Positions 15,917 to 24,761 of a stretch of DNA of 64,000 nt are shown one piece after another. The notes under the pieces were generated by a model. That model searched no databases. It was not told the origin of the DNA and was given only the letters and a program-made list of their open reading frames with translations. This DNA comes from Verrucomicrobiota bacterium. Its GTDB lineage: Bacteria > Verrucomicrobiota > Verrucomicrobiia > Limisphaerales > PALSA-1396. How positions within the stretch are numbered: the stretch's first letter is position 1; the number at the start of each line of letters is the position of its first letter. Location of the stretch: assembly GCA_016200005.1 (NCBI GenBank), contig JACQFP010000069.1:24533-88532 (forward strand). The letters are read 5' to 3'. Made by a program: the position numbers and the translations under genes.

Positions 15917-16762
15917 ATGAAGCAGGTTGCCACGCGAATCCTCCGCCTCTGCCTCGTGGTCGCCGCGGCTTGCGTACTGGCAGCGCCTGCGCAAACAGCC
16001 GGTGACTGGCGGTTGGTGTGGGCGGATGAATTCCAACAGGCCGACGGCAGTGCGCCCGACCCGGCAAAATGGGTTTATGATCTGGGCGGCGGGCTCTGGG
16101 GCAACAACGAATTGCAAATCTACACCGACCGCCGGGTCAATTCCCGGATTGAGGGCGGCAAACTCATCATTGAGGCCCGCCGGGAAACCTTGACCGGCGC
16201 CGACGGCGTCAAGCGCAATTACACTTCCGCGCGGCTTAAGACCCTGGGCAAAGTGTCGTGGACGTTTGGTCGAATGGAGGCGCGTATAAAGGTGCCAAGA
16301 GGTCAGGGAATCTGGCCCGCGTTCTGGATGCTCGGCACAAACATCACCACCGTCGATTGGCCGGCGTGTGGCGAGATTGACATTATGGAAAACATCGGGC
16401 GCGAACCTCTCACGATTCATGGCACCATCCACGGGCCGGGCTACTCTGGTGGTGGCGGCATCGGCGGCGCGATTACCAACCGGGTTTCGGTTGCCGGTGA
16501 CTTTCATCTCTTCGCCATCGAGTGGGAGCCGGCGCTGATACGGTGGTTTCTTGACAACAAGCTCTATTTCACAGTCACAACCACGAACCTTCCTGCCGGG
16601 GCGAAATGGGTTTTCGATCACAACCATTTTCTGCTCCTCAACGTCGCCGTGGGCGGCGACTGGCCGGGAAACCCGGACGCTTCGACCTCGTTTCCGCAAC
16701 GGATGGAGGTTGATTACGTCCGTGTTTACGCGCCCACCAACGCGGTGCCGCGGCGGTTTTAG
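15917..16762 (+). CDS. GH16 glycoside hydrolase (beta-glucanase family)
   Basis: Secreted beta-glycanase of 281 residues: a signal peptide (about residues 1-28, ending APAQTA) and one GH16 beta-jelly-roll domain. The catalytic motif is GEIDIMENIG with E153 as nucleophile, D155 as helper and E158 as acid/base. WVYDLGGGLWGNNELQIYT and NVAVGGDWPGNP are also typical of laminarinase-like members. No carbohydrate-binding module is attached. The likely substrate is a beta-1,3- or mixed-linkage glucan or a marine galactan; the sequence alone does not decide. Start ATG chosen for the signal peptide. Confidence 0.93.
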   Translation: MKQVATRILRLCLVVAAACVLAAPAQTAGDWRLVWADEFQQADGSAPDPAKWVYDLGGGLWGNNELQIYTDRRVNSRIEGGKLIIEARRETLTGADGVKRNYTSARLKTLGKVSWTFGRMEARIKVPRGQGIWPAFWMLGTNITTVDWPACGEIDIMENIGREPLTIHGTIHGPGYSGGGGIGGAITNRVSVAGDFHLFAIEWEPALIRWFLDNKLYFTVTTTNLPAGAKWVFDHNHFLLLNVAVGGDWPGNPDASTSFPQRMEVDYVRVYAPTNAVPRRF

Positions 16763-16785
16763 CAGGGCCGGACCAGAGAGCGTTT

Positions 16786-19700
16786 TTATGGAGTTTTCGG
16801 GCGATAGAATTTCTTGACTTCCAATGGGGCTGGCACGGTGTAGGGACTGGTGGCGCCGACCAAATCGCTCCACGGGCCGCCGATGTTGTCGGCGCTTTGC
16901 AACGGCACACCGCCCGTCCAGCGGATGACGATATCGCTGCCTTCCAGCCGTACGGTGATGCATCCTGGAATTTTGCCGGCACTCGGACCGCCCAACGAAG
17001 CGATGGAAGCATCGGATCTCCGCCCACTGCTGAACTGGACACTGCTGACATAGGCATCGTTGTTGTAGCCGTTGTTTTCGGCGAACAGCAACGCGAAAGA
17101 AGTTTGCAGCGAGAACCGGCCATCCACCACATCGAGCCCTTCCGTCTGTTCTCCCACCTTGACGCCATCAACAAACTTGGCAACGACCGGGTGAATTCCG
17201 GGGCCGGACATATCCACCGCCAGGGCGATCCGATGCCAGACATCCGGCGTGATATTGCCGTGATAAATGCCGTTGATCCCGATGCCATTGGCGAAATCGT
17301 CGATATAGAATTCGCTGTCATCGCCACCGTTGGTGGCAGTCGTGCTGGCCTGCAGCAAGGCGCGCCACGCCAGGTCTGAGCTGCTGGGATAAAGGATGTC
17401 ATAGATAATGGTGTACTGATTGACATTGGCGCCGCCACCATTTGGCAACGCGCCGTGGAACATTTTGTAGCCGCCCCAAGCGTCAGTACTGGGATTCTCG
17501 CCGGGGCTGACGTTACTGCCACTGGCCGGAGTGAACTTCATAACCGTGGCCGGCTGGCCATTGATGCTGGCGATGGCGAAATTGGCAGTCGTATTGAACG
17601 TGGTGGTGGCCTGCACCGAGGCGTCAAAATATTGCAGGTCCTGGCCGCAACTTGCGGCAAGGTTGCCGTTGAAGTCCCATTGGCCGGTGACAACGGCACC
17701 GGGGTTAATGACCGTCACCAATGCAGGCACGCTGCTCGTCACTGAGCCGCCGGCATTGCTCACGATCACATCATAACTGCCAGCGTCGGAAACTTGCGCA
17801 TTTTGGATATTAAAAACAGACAGAATCGCGCCCGGAAGATTCGTGCCGTCGTGACGCCATTGATATTGCAAGCCGTAGCCTACCGCGCTGACCGTCAGCA
17901 CTTCGGCCGCGTTGCCGATCGCGACTGTTTGATTCACCGGAGCGGGGCCGGCGGCGATCAAAGGCGGACTGAAGGCCGACGGAGAGAGGCTGTAGAGGCC
18001 AAAGTCATCCACGCCGAAATACCAGCTATCGCTCGCGACCTGCGCAAATCGAAACCGTACCGCAGGCTGGTTGTCCGCCGCGGTCAAACGAATGACTTCG
18101 ACGCGCTTGGATTCCGCATCGTCATCGTTCAGCCGGGCGCTGAGGTAGGGGCCGAGGGTGGACCATTGGCTTTGGCCCACGCCAATGAAAGCGCCGTAAT
18201 TGCCCGGCGGAGGCACGTCTCCGTGCGCAACCGCAAAGGTGTTTGACGCATCCACACTGTGCGCGTTGTTGAAGGCGATGTCCGGGCCGTCGAGCAGGTA
18301 AAGTGCAGGCAACCAGGTGGCGCCACCATTGATGGAGTACTCGACCGAACCGAGACTGTCCTGGTTTTGCTTGTAAATGTTGTGGAACGAGAGATGGACA
18401 TTGGAATGGCCGGTCAGATTGTAATCCCTTGTGAATAGATACTGGATCTGATTGCCTGCCGAGCGATGAGCCGACACAGCGAAGATGAAGTTTGTGTCGA
18501 TCAGGTTTGTGACCGGCGCACCGTTAATGAATTGATTGGGTGCGACACTGAAAGCGCTCAAGTAATCCCGCCCCAAGTCGTTCGGCACCGTAGTCAGATT
18601 GGACAGGGTGCTGCGACTGATCACCACCCAGTTCGTAAAGGAGTCCGAACGGAAGTCGTTAAGATCATTTCCAGGAATGACATCAAGGTCGGTCGAGTTT
18701 GCGACCGACCACCCGGCAGGCAAGGTCTCTTCCGCCAAGGCATCAAAGTTTTCCAGATAAATGGGCGGGCCAAGATTGAGGTTCACGTAAGACCCGACCG
18801 TGAATTGAAATTGATTGGTCTTTGTGGTGACCGGGAGGCCGTTGTCGCTCCAGACAATTCTGTAAGTGTGGGTCGAAAGCGCCGTCAGGAGCCCGGGAGG
18901 ATCGTATTGAATCGTCGTCAGATCGGCGGACTTCTGAATGGTCGGCGTCACGGGCGAGCCATCGAAAGAAAACTGGAGGGAGTTGGTGTTCACCGTCTTG
19001 GCGACATCTCTCAAGCCGACATTAATGAGAACCGCCGGGCTGACGCCGGGCTGATTGTCGGTTGGCGACGCGGTTTCGAGAAGGGTTGTCTCATTGGTAT
19101 TGATCACGTCGAGCTTCACGAGATCGACATAGGTGTCGGGGCTGCCGCTGACACCCGCATTGGGGCTGCGTGTGATATACACGGTCGCTTTACGCGCTCC
19201 CGTTGGCACTGGCGCCCTTGTGGAATATTTTATCCATTCATGATTACCTGCAAGATTCCCGGGGAAGTTGGAAGTGCCGTCGGCGAATATGACGGCATGG
19301 GTGCCGTCCGTGCGATCAAAGATGACGTTGGTGCCAATCTGGTTGGTGCCGGTCGCATCGAAAAATCGAAGATTCAGAAAGGGCTGTTCCGGATTTGAGT
19401 GGGGTTTGCCATAGGAAGCGAGCCAGGCGCTGAACGTGTATTGACCGCGGTTAGCGTCAATGTCCGTCCCGCTCAACGCATTGGTAAGATTCACCGTTTG
19501 CTTGAGCGCGTATTTCAAATTGTATTGCAGATGGTCGGTCAGGTTGGTCGGAGTGACAAAGAGTGCATACGCATCCACCGCACTTTGGTGCCGCCAGGCA
19601 TAATGGCTGCCGGGATTCTCGGCGGCAGGAATCGTCACCCCGTCATAGTATGCGACCGACCAGGAGTGCGAGATGGAACTGACGATGCCGTCCCAACCCG

Positions 19701-19854
19701 CTTCCATCCCGTCCCGGCGTCCACCGTACGCACTTGCGCCTCCGATCAAGGTATCGAAGCTACCGTTCTGGATCAGGTCGATGGCATTGACGTTGCCGAT
19801 GAAGGCCATCCCCCCAGCGAGGATGGAAGCGCCCATTCGGAATTTTGTTTTCAT
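16786..19854 (-). CDS. Large secreted protein with Ig-like and LamG-like domains
   Basis: Exported protein of 1022 residues with a signal peptide (MKTKFRMGASILAGGMAFIG, then NVNA). The order is an N-terminal carbohydrate-binding-like region (to about 300), a middle beta-rich part, and an Ig-like domain near 715-800 (VNQTVAIGNAAEVL through VSDAGSYDVIVSNAGGSV). A LamG/concanavalin-like region follows to about 970. The last about 50 residues (from VIRWTGGVPLQSADNIGGPW to KKFYRP) match a C-terminal module recurring in secreted verrucomicrobial proteins, compare 62962-63855. No catalytic motif was recognised; adhesion or glycan binding is the best guess. Longer reading upstream of ATG 19854 lacks a signal peptide. 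Confidence 0.85.
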   Translation of the reverse strand: MKTKFRMGASILAGGMAFIGNVNAIDLIQNGSFDTLIGGASAYGGRRDGMEAGWDGIVSSISHSWSVAYYDGVTIPAAENPGSHYAWRHQSAVDAYALFVTPTNLTDHLQYNLKYALKQTVNLTNALSGTDIDANRGQYTFSAWLASYGKPHSNPEQPFLNLRFFDATGTNQIGTNVIFDRTDGTHAVIFADGTSNFPGNLAGNHEWIKYSTRAPVPTGARKATVYITRSPNAGVSGSPDTYVDLVKLDVINTNETTLLETASPTDNQPGVSPAVLINVGLRDVAKTVNTNSLQFSFDGSPVTPTIQKSADLTTIQYDPPGLLTALSTHTYRIVWSDNGLPVTTKTNQFQFTVGSYVNLNLGPPIYLENFDALAEETLPAGWSVANSTDLDVIPGNDLNDFRSDSFTNWVVISRSTLSNLTTVPNDLGRDYLSAFSVAPNQFINGAPVTNLIDTNFIFAVSAHRSAGNQIQYLFTRDYNLTGHSNVHLSFHNIYKQNQDSLGSVEYSINGGATWLPALYLLDGPDIAFNNAHSVDASNTFAVAHGDVPPPGNYGAFIGVGQSQWSTLGPYLSARLNDDDAESKRVEVIRLTAADNQPAVRFRFAQVASDSWYFGVDDFGLYSLSPSAFSPPLIAAGPAPVNQTVAIGNAAEVLTVSAVGYGLQYQWRHDGTNLPGAILSVFNIQNAQVSDAGSYDVIVSNAGGSVTSSVPALVTVINPGAVVTGQWDFNGNLAASCGQDLQYFDASVQATTTFNTTANFAIASINGQPATVMKFTPASGSNVSPGENPSTDAWGGYKMFHGALPNGGGANVNQYTIIYDILYPSSSDLAWRALLQASTTATNGGDDSEFYIDDFANGIGINGIYHGNITPDVWHRIALAVDMSGPGIHPVVAKFVDGVKVGEQTEGLDVVDGRFSLQTSFALLFAENNGYNNDAYVSSVQFSSGRRSDASIASLGGPSAGKIPGCITVRLEGSDIVIRWTGGVPLQSADNIGGPWSDLVGATSPYTVPAPLEVKKFYRPKTP

Positions 19855-19994
19855 GGTTTTCGCTTTTGTTCGTGGATGTTTACGGTTGACTGAAATGATT
19901 CGCCAAATCGGTGTGGACCTGGCTTTGTTCTTATGGCTGTGCTCACAATACGCTGATTGTAGTTTTTTCCACCGTCGGGTTACCTCAAGTTGTC

Positions 19995-20396
19995 TCAATT
20001 CTTCATCGCGCCCCACGTTTTCAGATCTTTCTCGCGCGGCAACCGCATCGCGCTTAGGGCCGCCCGGCACTTTTCGCAAGTCGGTCCGCCGCGGTCATTA
20101 TTTCTGCGCATCAACGTCAGGTGGTTGTCCTTGTCGCAATAATATCCCACGACTTCCACGAGTCCGTCGTCCTTGCATTTTGGGCAAGTGACCCCGAGAA
20201 ACTGAGAGCGACTCGTGTAAAACTTGCCGCCGCATTTGGTGCACATATAACCGTTCGCGTCGGAATCGCTGGCCTCTTCGGCGATGTTTTTCCGGCAACC
20301 GCTCCCGATCAGCAGTGCTGCAGCCATGCCAAAGACCAGTGAAACCCGAAAGTGCAGGTGCCAGGCTCCGACGCAATTTGTTTTTCGTAGCGGCAT
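19995..20396 (-). CDS. Putative lipoprotein with zinc-ribbon cysteines
   Basis: Protein of 133 residues with a hydrophobic leader and a lipobox (LLIGSGC), so probably lipid-anchored in the periplasm. The mature part has CTKC and CPKC pairs, a single Cys (YYCDKD) and a CEKC pair, the spacing expected of one or two zinc ribbons. I know no function for it. The stop-to-start distance from the prepilin-like gene at 20405 is only eight bases, so the two are probably co-transcribed. A zinc-ribbon lipoprotein paired with a pseudopilin suggests a role in the secretion or pilus apparatus, but this is inference. Confidence 0.75.
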   Translation of the reverse strand: MPLRKTNCVGAWHLHFRVSLVFGMAAALLIGSGCRKNIAEEASDSDANGYMCTKCGGKFYTSRSQFLGVTCPKCKDDGLVEVVGYYCDKDNHLTLMRRNNDRGGPTCEKCRAALSAMRLPREKDLKTWGAMKN

Positions 20397-20404
20397 GGTT
20401 CAGG

Positions 20405-21181
20405 TCAAGGATCAGAATCGCAACCGAGGTACAAACTCAAAATGTATCTCTTTTCTGGACGATCTGAGACAAATTCAACGTGGCCGTCACAAAAGGAAAT
20501 ATTCCCGCCATCGGCGCCGTGATTATCGATCGGGTCGGGAATGTTGTTGCGCGTGCCTTGATAGCCACCGTCGCCATCCAAAAACAGCCAGGCCTGCGAA
20601 GGGCTGGCCTTCGTGCCCTTGAAGGAAAATCCGTACGAAGACGAAAAATGATAGATCCAGTTTTGGACGTTGGACGAAGTTTTTCGGGCATTCAGGCCGT
20701 AGGCACCTGAACTGTAGCCCCACCAGCCGAAAAGTTCATAACTGGAACCCGGATGCTTCTTGCTAAGGGCAAATTGTGTCAGGTCCAGGAGAACCAGGTC
20801 TGTCGCTGAAGTTGAACGTCGGATGTAATTGGTGCTGCGAATGAAGTTTTGAGTCGCCGGACAAACAAAAACCTTCAGGTTGGAAATATAATTCGAATAC
20901 AACCAACTCTGGTCATCATCCCCATCCCCAAGGACGTTGGAGAAGTTTCCTTTCGGATCATCTTCCGAATACATCTGGCTGCCCAATTGCATCTGTTTCA
21001 AATTGTTCGCGCACGAGATCTGCAGTCCCTTCTTCTTGGCCTTGGCCAGGGCGGGCAACAGCAAACCGGCGAGAATCGCTATAATGGCGATGACAACCAA
21101 CAACTCGATCAAAGTGAAACCAGACACTTCCTGTTTCAAAAAGCTTGTGTAGAACAGTCGTGGTTTGCGGCTGGGTTTCAT
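20405..21181 (-). CDS. Prepilin-type cleavage/methylation-motif protein (pseudopilin-like, H-X9-DG type)
   Basis: Protein of 258 residues with a type IV prepilin N-terminus: [19 protein letters not shown] with Glu at +5, then [12 protein letters not shown]. The C-terminal ending [12 protein letters not shown] fits the large family common in Verrucomicrobia and Planctomycetes (DUF1559-like), often present in many copies per genome. These are exported and processed by prepilin peptidase and may form short filaments or act in secretion. Start ATG 21181 places a basic leader of about 20 residues before the Gly cleavage site. Confidence 0.87.
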   Translation of the reverse strand: MKPSRKPRLFYTSFLKQEVSGFTLIELLVVIAIIAILAGLLLPALAKAKKKGLQISCANNLKQMQLGSQMYSEDDPKGNFSNVLGDGDDDQSWLYSNYISNLKVFVCPATQNFIRSTNYIRRSTSATDLVLLDLTQFALSKKHPGSSYELFGWWGYSSGAYGLNARKTSSNVQNWIYHFSSSYGFSFKGTKASPSQAWLFLDGDGGYQGTRNNIPDPIDNHGADGGNISFCDGHVEFVSDRPEKRYILSLYLGCDSDP

Positions 21182-21620
21182 TTTGGCAGTCGTTGTGAGA
21201 AAGTCGCCAAACCTGTTAGGGAAAGGCACCGAAGGAATTGCTGTTTTGACGTCGTTGGCCGGTGGTTGACGTTCTATGCTGCTGGCAGATGACGTTCGCG
21301 TCCTTCATGATTTGTGCTGGTGCAGACAATTTACAGTGAAATCTAAAGTGAACAATAGCCTGTTTTGGGGGCAAACGGTTGTCGGTTGGCTGAAAGCTCC
21401 GTGAACCCCGCTGCCCACAAAATCGGCCCGCAATTCGCCGTGTGCCTCGCTCGCAGAAGCAATCCTATTAAAAAGCTGATCGGCTTGAATCGGTTCACCT
21501 GTTCGTGCTGCGTCTGGAGTCAGGCCATCCTTTGGATGAGTGAAAGCCGAATCGGTTTCTCGCGAGCGTCGTGGATGTTGACACCCTCGGTGAAACGGAT
21601 TCTGTTGTTGGCAATACAGA
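21182..21620. other. Divergent intergenic region
   Basis: About 440 bp between the prepilin-like gene (leftward) and the fused regulator gene (rightward). It should hold both promoters. GACGT occurs several times around 21249-21295 (TTGACGTCG, TTGACGTTC, ATGACGTTC) and might be a regulator site, but the spacing is irregular. No credible gene was found. Confidence 0.4.
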
Positions 21621-22955
21621 ATGGCCAAGCAACGTCCAAGCAAATCTCCTGGCCACGCTTCCCCGGCATGGGCGGCCAATTGTGCTTCGCTTAAGCCCGC
21701 GAGTTTCTGGCGCAAACGGGTTTTCAAGAGCACGTTCACCCGCGGCGGTCAGAGCATTGTCGTCAAAGGATGGGCAATCCGAATCCAATACCAAGGAAAA
21801 CGCCGAACCTTTTCCCTGGGCCCGAGCAACCGACTCGCAGCCGCGTTGAAGGCGGGGCAAATCTACCAAACCATTCTGAGAAAAGGCTGGGACATTGCCG
21901 CTCAACTCTACGCCAGAAAAAAGCTTGCCCGTGCACAGCCAGCGGTGGAAGTCAGGCCGCCGCAATCACTGAAAACCAGTATTCGTTATTGGAAACTTCG
22001 TTTGCTTCGACGCCGGCACTCCCGTCTCTCCATGACTGGCCCGGGCGAGGAATTCGCCGTCAGAATCGAACATGGAGGAATCAGTCACTTTTTTCCGTTG
22101 GGCGCACTGGCCGAGGAAGCCGCGGCAACGAAAGCGTTGGAGATTTACCGGACGGTTGTGAGCAAAGGATGGGACACGGCCAACCGCTGGTTTTCCCGCG
22201 AACTGACCTTGGGTTTCCACTGGGCCACCAACCCCGTGGCCTGGACTTACACAACGATTCACACACGGATTCAAAAGCCCGAGACGCCACCGCAGGAGGC
22301 CAAGGACAAGTCGCCTTTGAGCATTGTCATTGTTGAAGGCGACGCCGGCGTTCAGAAAGCCATCGCCTGGCACCTCCGCCGCTTTCAGCCTGCCAGCAAC
22401 GCTGTGGGCATCGCCCGCGGAACAGACGCACTGCGGGAAGTTCCCCGCCATTCGTACCAACTGATGCTCGCCAATCACAGTTTGCCCGACATGTCGGGCG
22501 ACGGGCTTCTGCAAAGAATGAAGAGTGTCGCGCCGCAGTTGCCGGTTCTGATTTATTCCGTTTACGAAGATAGCGACGAGTTGTTCAAGGCCACGCCGGG
22601 CGGTGCGGCGGGCTATATGTTAAAGCGCACTCTGCCGGAACAGATGCTGGAGCCGATCGCCGGATTGCTGCCGCATGGACCGATTAAACCGCAATTGATG
22701 GTTCAGCAGGTCAGGCAATACTTTCAGAACGTCACCACGCTGCTCCAATCCGGCGGCGAATTCCATGAGATCGGCAGGCTCACACCGCGCGAAAAGGAAA
22801 TCCTTGGCCATTTGAGCAAAGGCTATCTGGACAAGGAGATCGCACAGTCGCTCGGAATCAGCGTCTGGACGGTGCACGGGCACTTGAAGAATATTTTTGA
22901 GAAACTCCAGGTCCACTCCCGCACCGAAGCCGTGGTGAAGTTCCTCCAAAAATGA
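21621..22955 (+). CDS. Response-regulator fusion: two integrase-arm-like repeats + pseudo-receiver + LuxR HTH
   Basis: Protein of 444 residues with an unusual architecture. Two roughly 70-residue repeats come first, at about 29-97 (FWRKRVFK, then WAIRIQYQGKRRTFSLG, AAALKAGQIYQTILRKGWD) and 123-191 (YWKLRLLR, then FAVRIEHGG, AAATKALEIYRTVVSKGWD). They resemble the N-terminal arm-type DNA-binding region of verrucomicrobial tyrosine recombinases as I remember it. A receiver follows (233-345). It keeps E239/D241, S313 and K335 but has Asn285 where the phosphoacceptor Asp should be. A LuxR/NarL helix-turn-helix ends the protein (385-444, LTPREKEILGHLSKG). It probably acts without phosphorylation and may bind DNA at two kinds of site. 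Confidence 0.85.
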   Translation: MAKQRPSKSPGHASPAWAANCASLKPASFWRKRVFKSTFTRGGQSIVVKGWAIRIQYQGKRRTFSLGPSNRLAAALKAGQIYQTILRKGWDIAAQLYARKKLARAQPAVEVRPPQSLKTSIRYWKLRLLRRRHSRLSMTGPGEEFAVRIEHGGISHFFPLGALAEEAAATKALEIYRTVVSKGWDTANRWFSRELTLGFHWATNPVAWTYTTIHTRIQKPETPPQEAKDKSPLSIVIVEGDAGVQKAIAWHLRRFQPASNAVGIARGTDALREVPRHSYQLMLANHSLPDMSGDGLLQRMKSVAPQLPVLIYSVYEDSDELFKATPGGAAGYMLKRTLPEQMLEPIAGLLPHGPIKPQLMVQQVRQYFQNVTTLLQSGGEFHEIGRLTPREKEILGHLSKGYLDKEIAQSLGISVWTVHGHLKNIFEKLQVHSRTEAVVKFLQK

Positions 22956-22967
22956 TACCAACGAGTG

Positions 22968-24548
22968 TCAATAACCGAAGGCCTCGATGGATGGTTGGAG
23001 AATTTCCAGGCACGGCTCCAATTGCCTCGCGTAATTGTTCCAACGGCCAATTGAACTGGTGTAAAGCGGCCGGCTGACGGCCTCGTAGGTGGGCGAGGCA
23101 ACGGCCTTTTGCTTGAGCCGCTCGCGATAGTTCATCACGTGCGCTTCCCAGGGCAATTCCAGAAAATCCAGCGCCCGCCGCGACTCGCGTTCCAGATTGG
23201 CGACGCAATCTTCGTAACGGACTTCCAGCCACGGCGAACAGATTATTTCGCGCAACTTTCGCCAGATTCCCAGGTCATGCGCGTAGCGACGTGCCGTGCG
23301 CTCCAATGTCAGAAAGCAAACGCTGTTCGTATTGAGCGGCAGGTATTGCATGAAACAACTCAGCACCACGTCGCGTGGATCGCGCAGCGAAATGAGCAGC
23401 TTCGTTTCCGGAAAGAGACGCAGCACCGCGGGCAGGACAAGTGTGAGCGAAGGATTCTTGTCGAGGTGGATGCGGTCACCGATGGGCTCGTTCAACGCGG
23501 CCGCCATGTAACTAAAATAACGCGCGCGCTGAGCGGCCAATCGCTCCAGGGGAATGGCGTCCAGCGCAGCCGCCGTTGGCAGCCGGGTCTTGTCGCTCAG
23601 CCACATGGCCGGAAAGATGTCGCGCGCGAAGGCCTCGCGTTCATCAGAACTCACCAGCCCGGAATGACTGTCCAACACCTGCTCCAACAACGTCGTGCCA
23701 GAACGGGGAAAGCTGGTGAGCGCGGCCGTTTTTTGACGGGTGAACGCACGTCCCGCCTCCGCCCAATTCTGGAAATGTTTTGCCGTAAGTGAATTCGTCA
23801 GGTCGGACAAGTGTCGTTGCAGGTTCTCCGACTCGCGGTGAAGCGGCGCGGCCTCTCGAAGCAGAATCTCCTTGCAGCGCTGCATGGCCTGCATCGCCTC
23901 CTCGAATTCCGCGCGGCCGTCGAGCATCTGCGCAACCTCCGCCCAGGCCTGGGCGCGGACCTGTGGGTGGGCGTGATCGTTGCTGGCGAGTGCCCGAAAG
24001 AGAGACTCCGATGCAGTTTCCTCCTTCATCCGGCGAAGCAGGCGAGCCTTGAACAGTTTTGCCTCCAGATAGTCCGGCTCAGCTTTGAGGCAATCTTCGA
24101 TCAGCGCATAAGCCTCTTCCAGTCGGTGCCGACGCTCGTAGAGAATGGCCAGCTCCAATTGAGCGTCCGGAATTTGTTTTGTGAGTGCTAGGACGCGTCG
24201 AAAGCAGTCGATCGCCTTGTCCGGTCGAAAAAACATGCGGTAGCTTTGGCCAGCCAGGTGAAGAATATCCGGGCGTTGCGCGCCCAGCTTCATCAGCCGG
24301 TCGAGCATCGCTTCGGCCCGCATGATTTCAAAGCGAGCGCCCAACGCCCGGCTGGCGTCAATCAGTGCCACAAGGTTTTGTGGATGCGTCCGGACGGCTT
24401 TTTCGAACAATTGCAGTGACTCATCAAAGCGGTTGAGTTGCCAAAGCGCCCGCGCCTGCTGCAATTCTGAAAGGTCAACTCCGAGCCCGGGAATGATCGT
24501 GGGCTGTTGCTGGGCGGGGCCATAATTTCTGTTGGTGCGCTTGGCCAT
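22968..24548 (-). CDS. TPR-domain sulfotransferase
   Basis: Protein of 526 residues: TPR-like helical repeats over about 30-240, then a sulfotransferase domain. The 5'-phosphosulfate loop is SFPRSGTTLLEQVLDSH (279-295), and the 3'-phosphate motif is LISLRDPRDVVLSCF (385-399). The donor should be PAPS. Acceptors of bacterial TPR-sulfotransferases are mostly unknown; sulfation of a surface glycan or a protein is plausible given the polysaccharide operon and sulfatase in the window. It is convergent with the regulator gene, leaving 12 bp between stops, and has no signal peptide, so it should be cytoplasmic. Confidence 0.9.
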   Translation of the reverse strand: MAKRTNRNYGPAQQQPTIIPGLGVDLSELQQARALWQLNRFDESLQLFEKAVRTHPQNLVALIDASRALGARFEIMRAEAMLDRLMKLGAQRPDILHLAGQSYRMFFRPDKAIDCFRRVLALTKQIPDAQLELAILYERRHRLEEAYALIEDCLKAEPDYLEAKLFKARLLRRMKEETASESLFRALASNDHAHPQVRAQAWAEVAQMLDGRAEFEEAMQAMQRCKEILLREAAPLHRESENLQRHLSDLTNSLTAKHFQNWAEAGRAFTRQKTAALTSFPRSGTTLLEQVLDSHSGLVSSDEREAFARDIFPAMWLSDKTRLPTAAALDAIPLERLAAQRARYFSYMAAALNEPIGDRIHLDKNPSLTLVLPAVLRLFPETKLLISLRDPRDVVLSCFMQYLPLNTNSVCFLTLERTARRYAHDLGIWRKLREIICSPWLEVRYEDCVANLERESRRALDFLELPWEAHVMNYRERLKQKAVASPTYEAVSRPLYTSSIGRWNNYARQLEPCLEILQPSIEAFGY

Positions 24549-24761
24549 GTTGTCGGCGGTGGGTGGAAGCGAATCACAAAGTGCCTGGTTGCCGAAAGCA
24601 AAAAAGCCACCTCAGAACGTGTTCAATTACAAAATCAACCCGGCGTGGCTGAATTCACCGGCCATCCCCCCAAAACTGGCCATTGTGAATCTCATCATTC
24701 AAAGTATGCTCGCACAAAACCCATGCGGTCCCGAACCTCAAAAATATCCAGGCGCGCAACA

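Noticed and set aside
15785..16963. Minus-strand open frame of 392 codons opposite the GH16 gene
   Set aside because: Arg/His/Pro-rich antisense translation with no domain; GH16 motifs on the other strand are clear.
18466..19398. Plus-strand open frame of 310 codons opposite the large LamG/Ig gene
   Set aside because: Antisense shadow without motifs.
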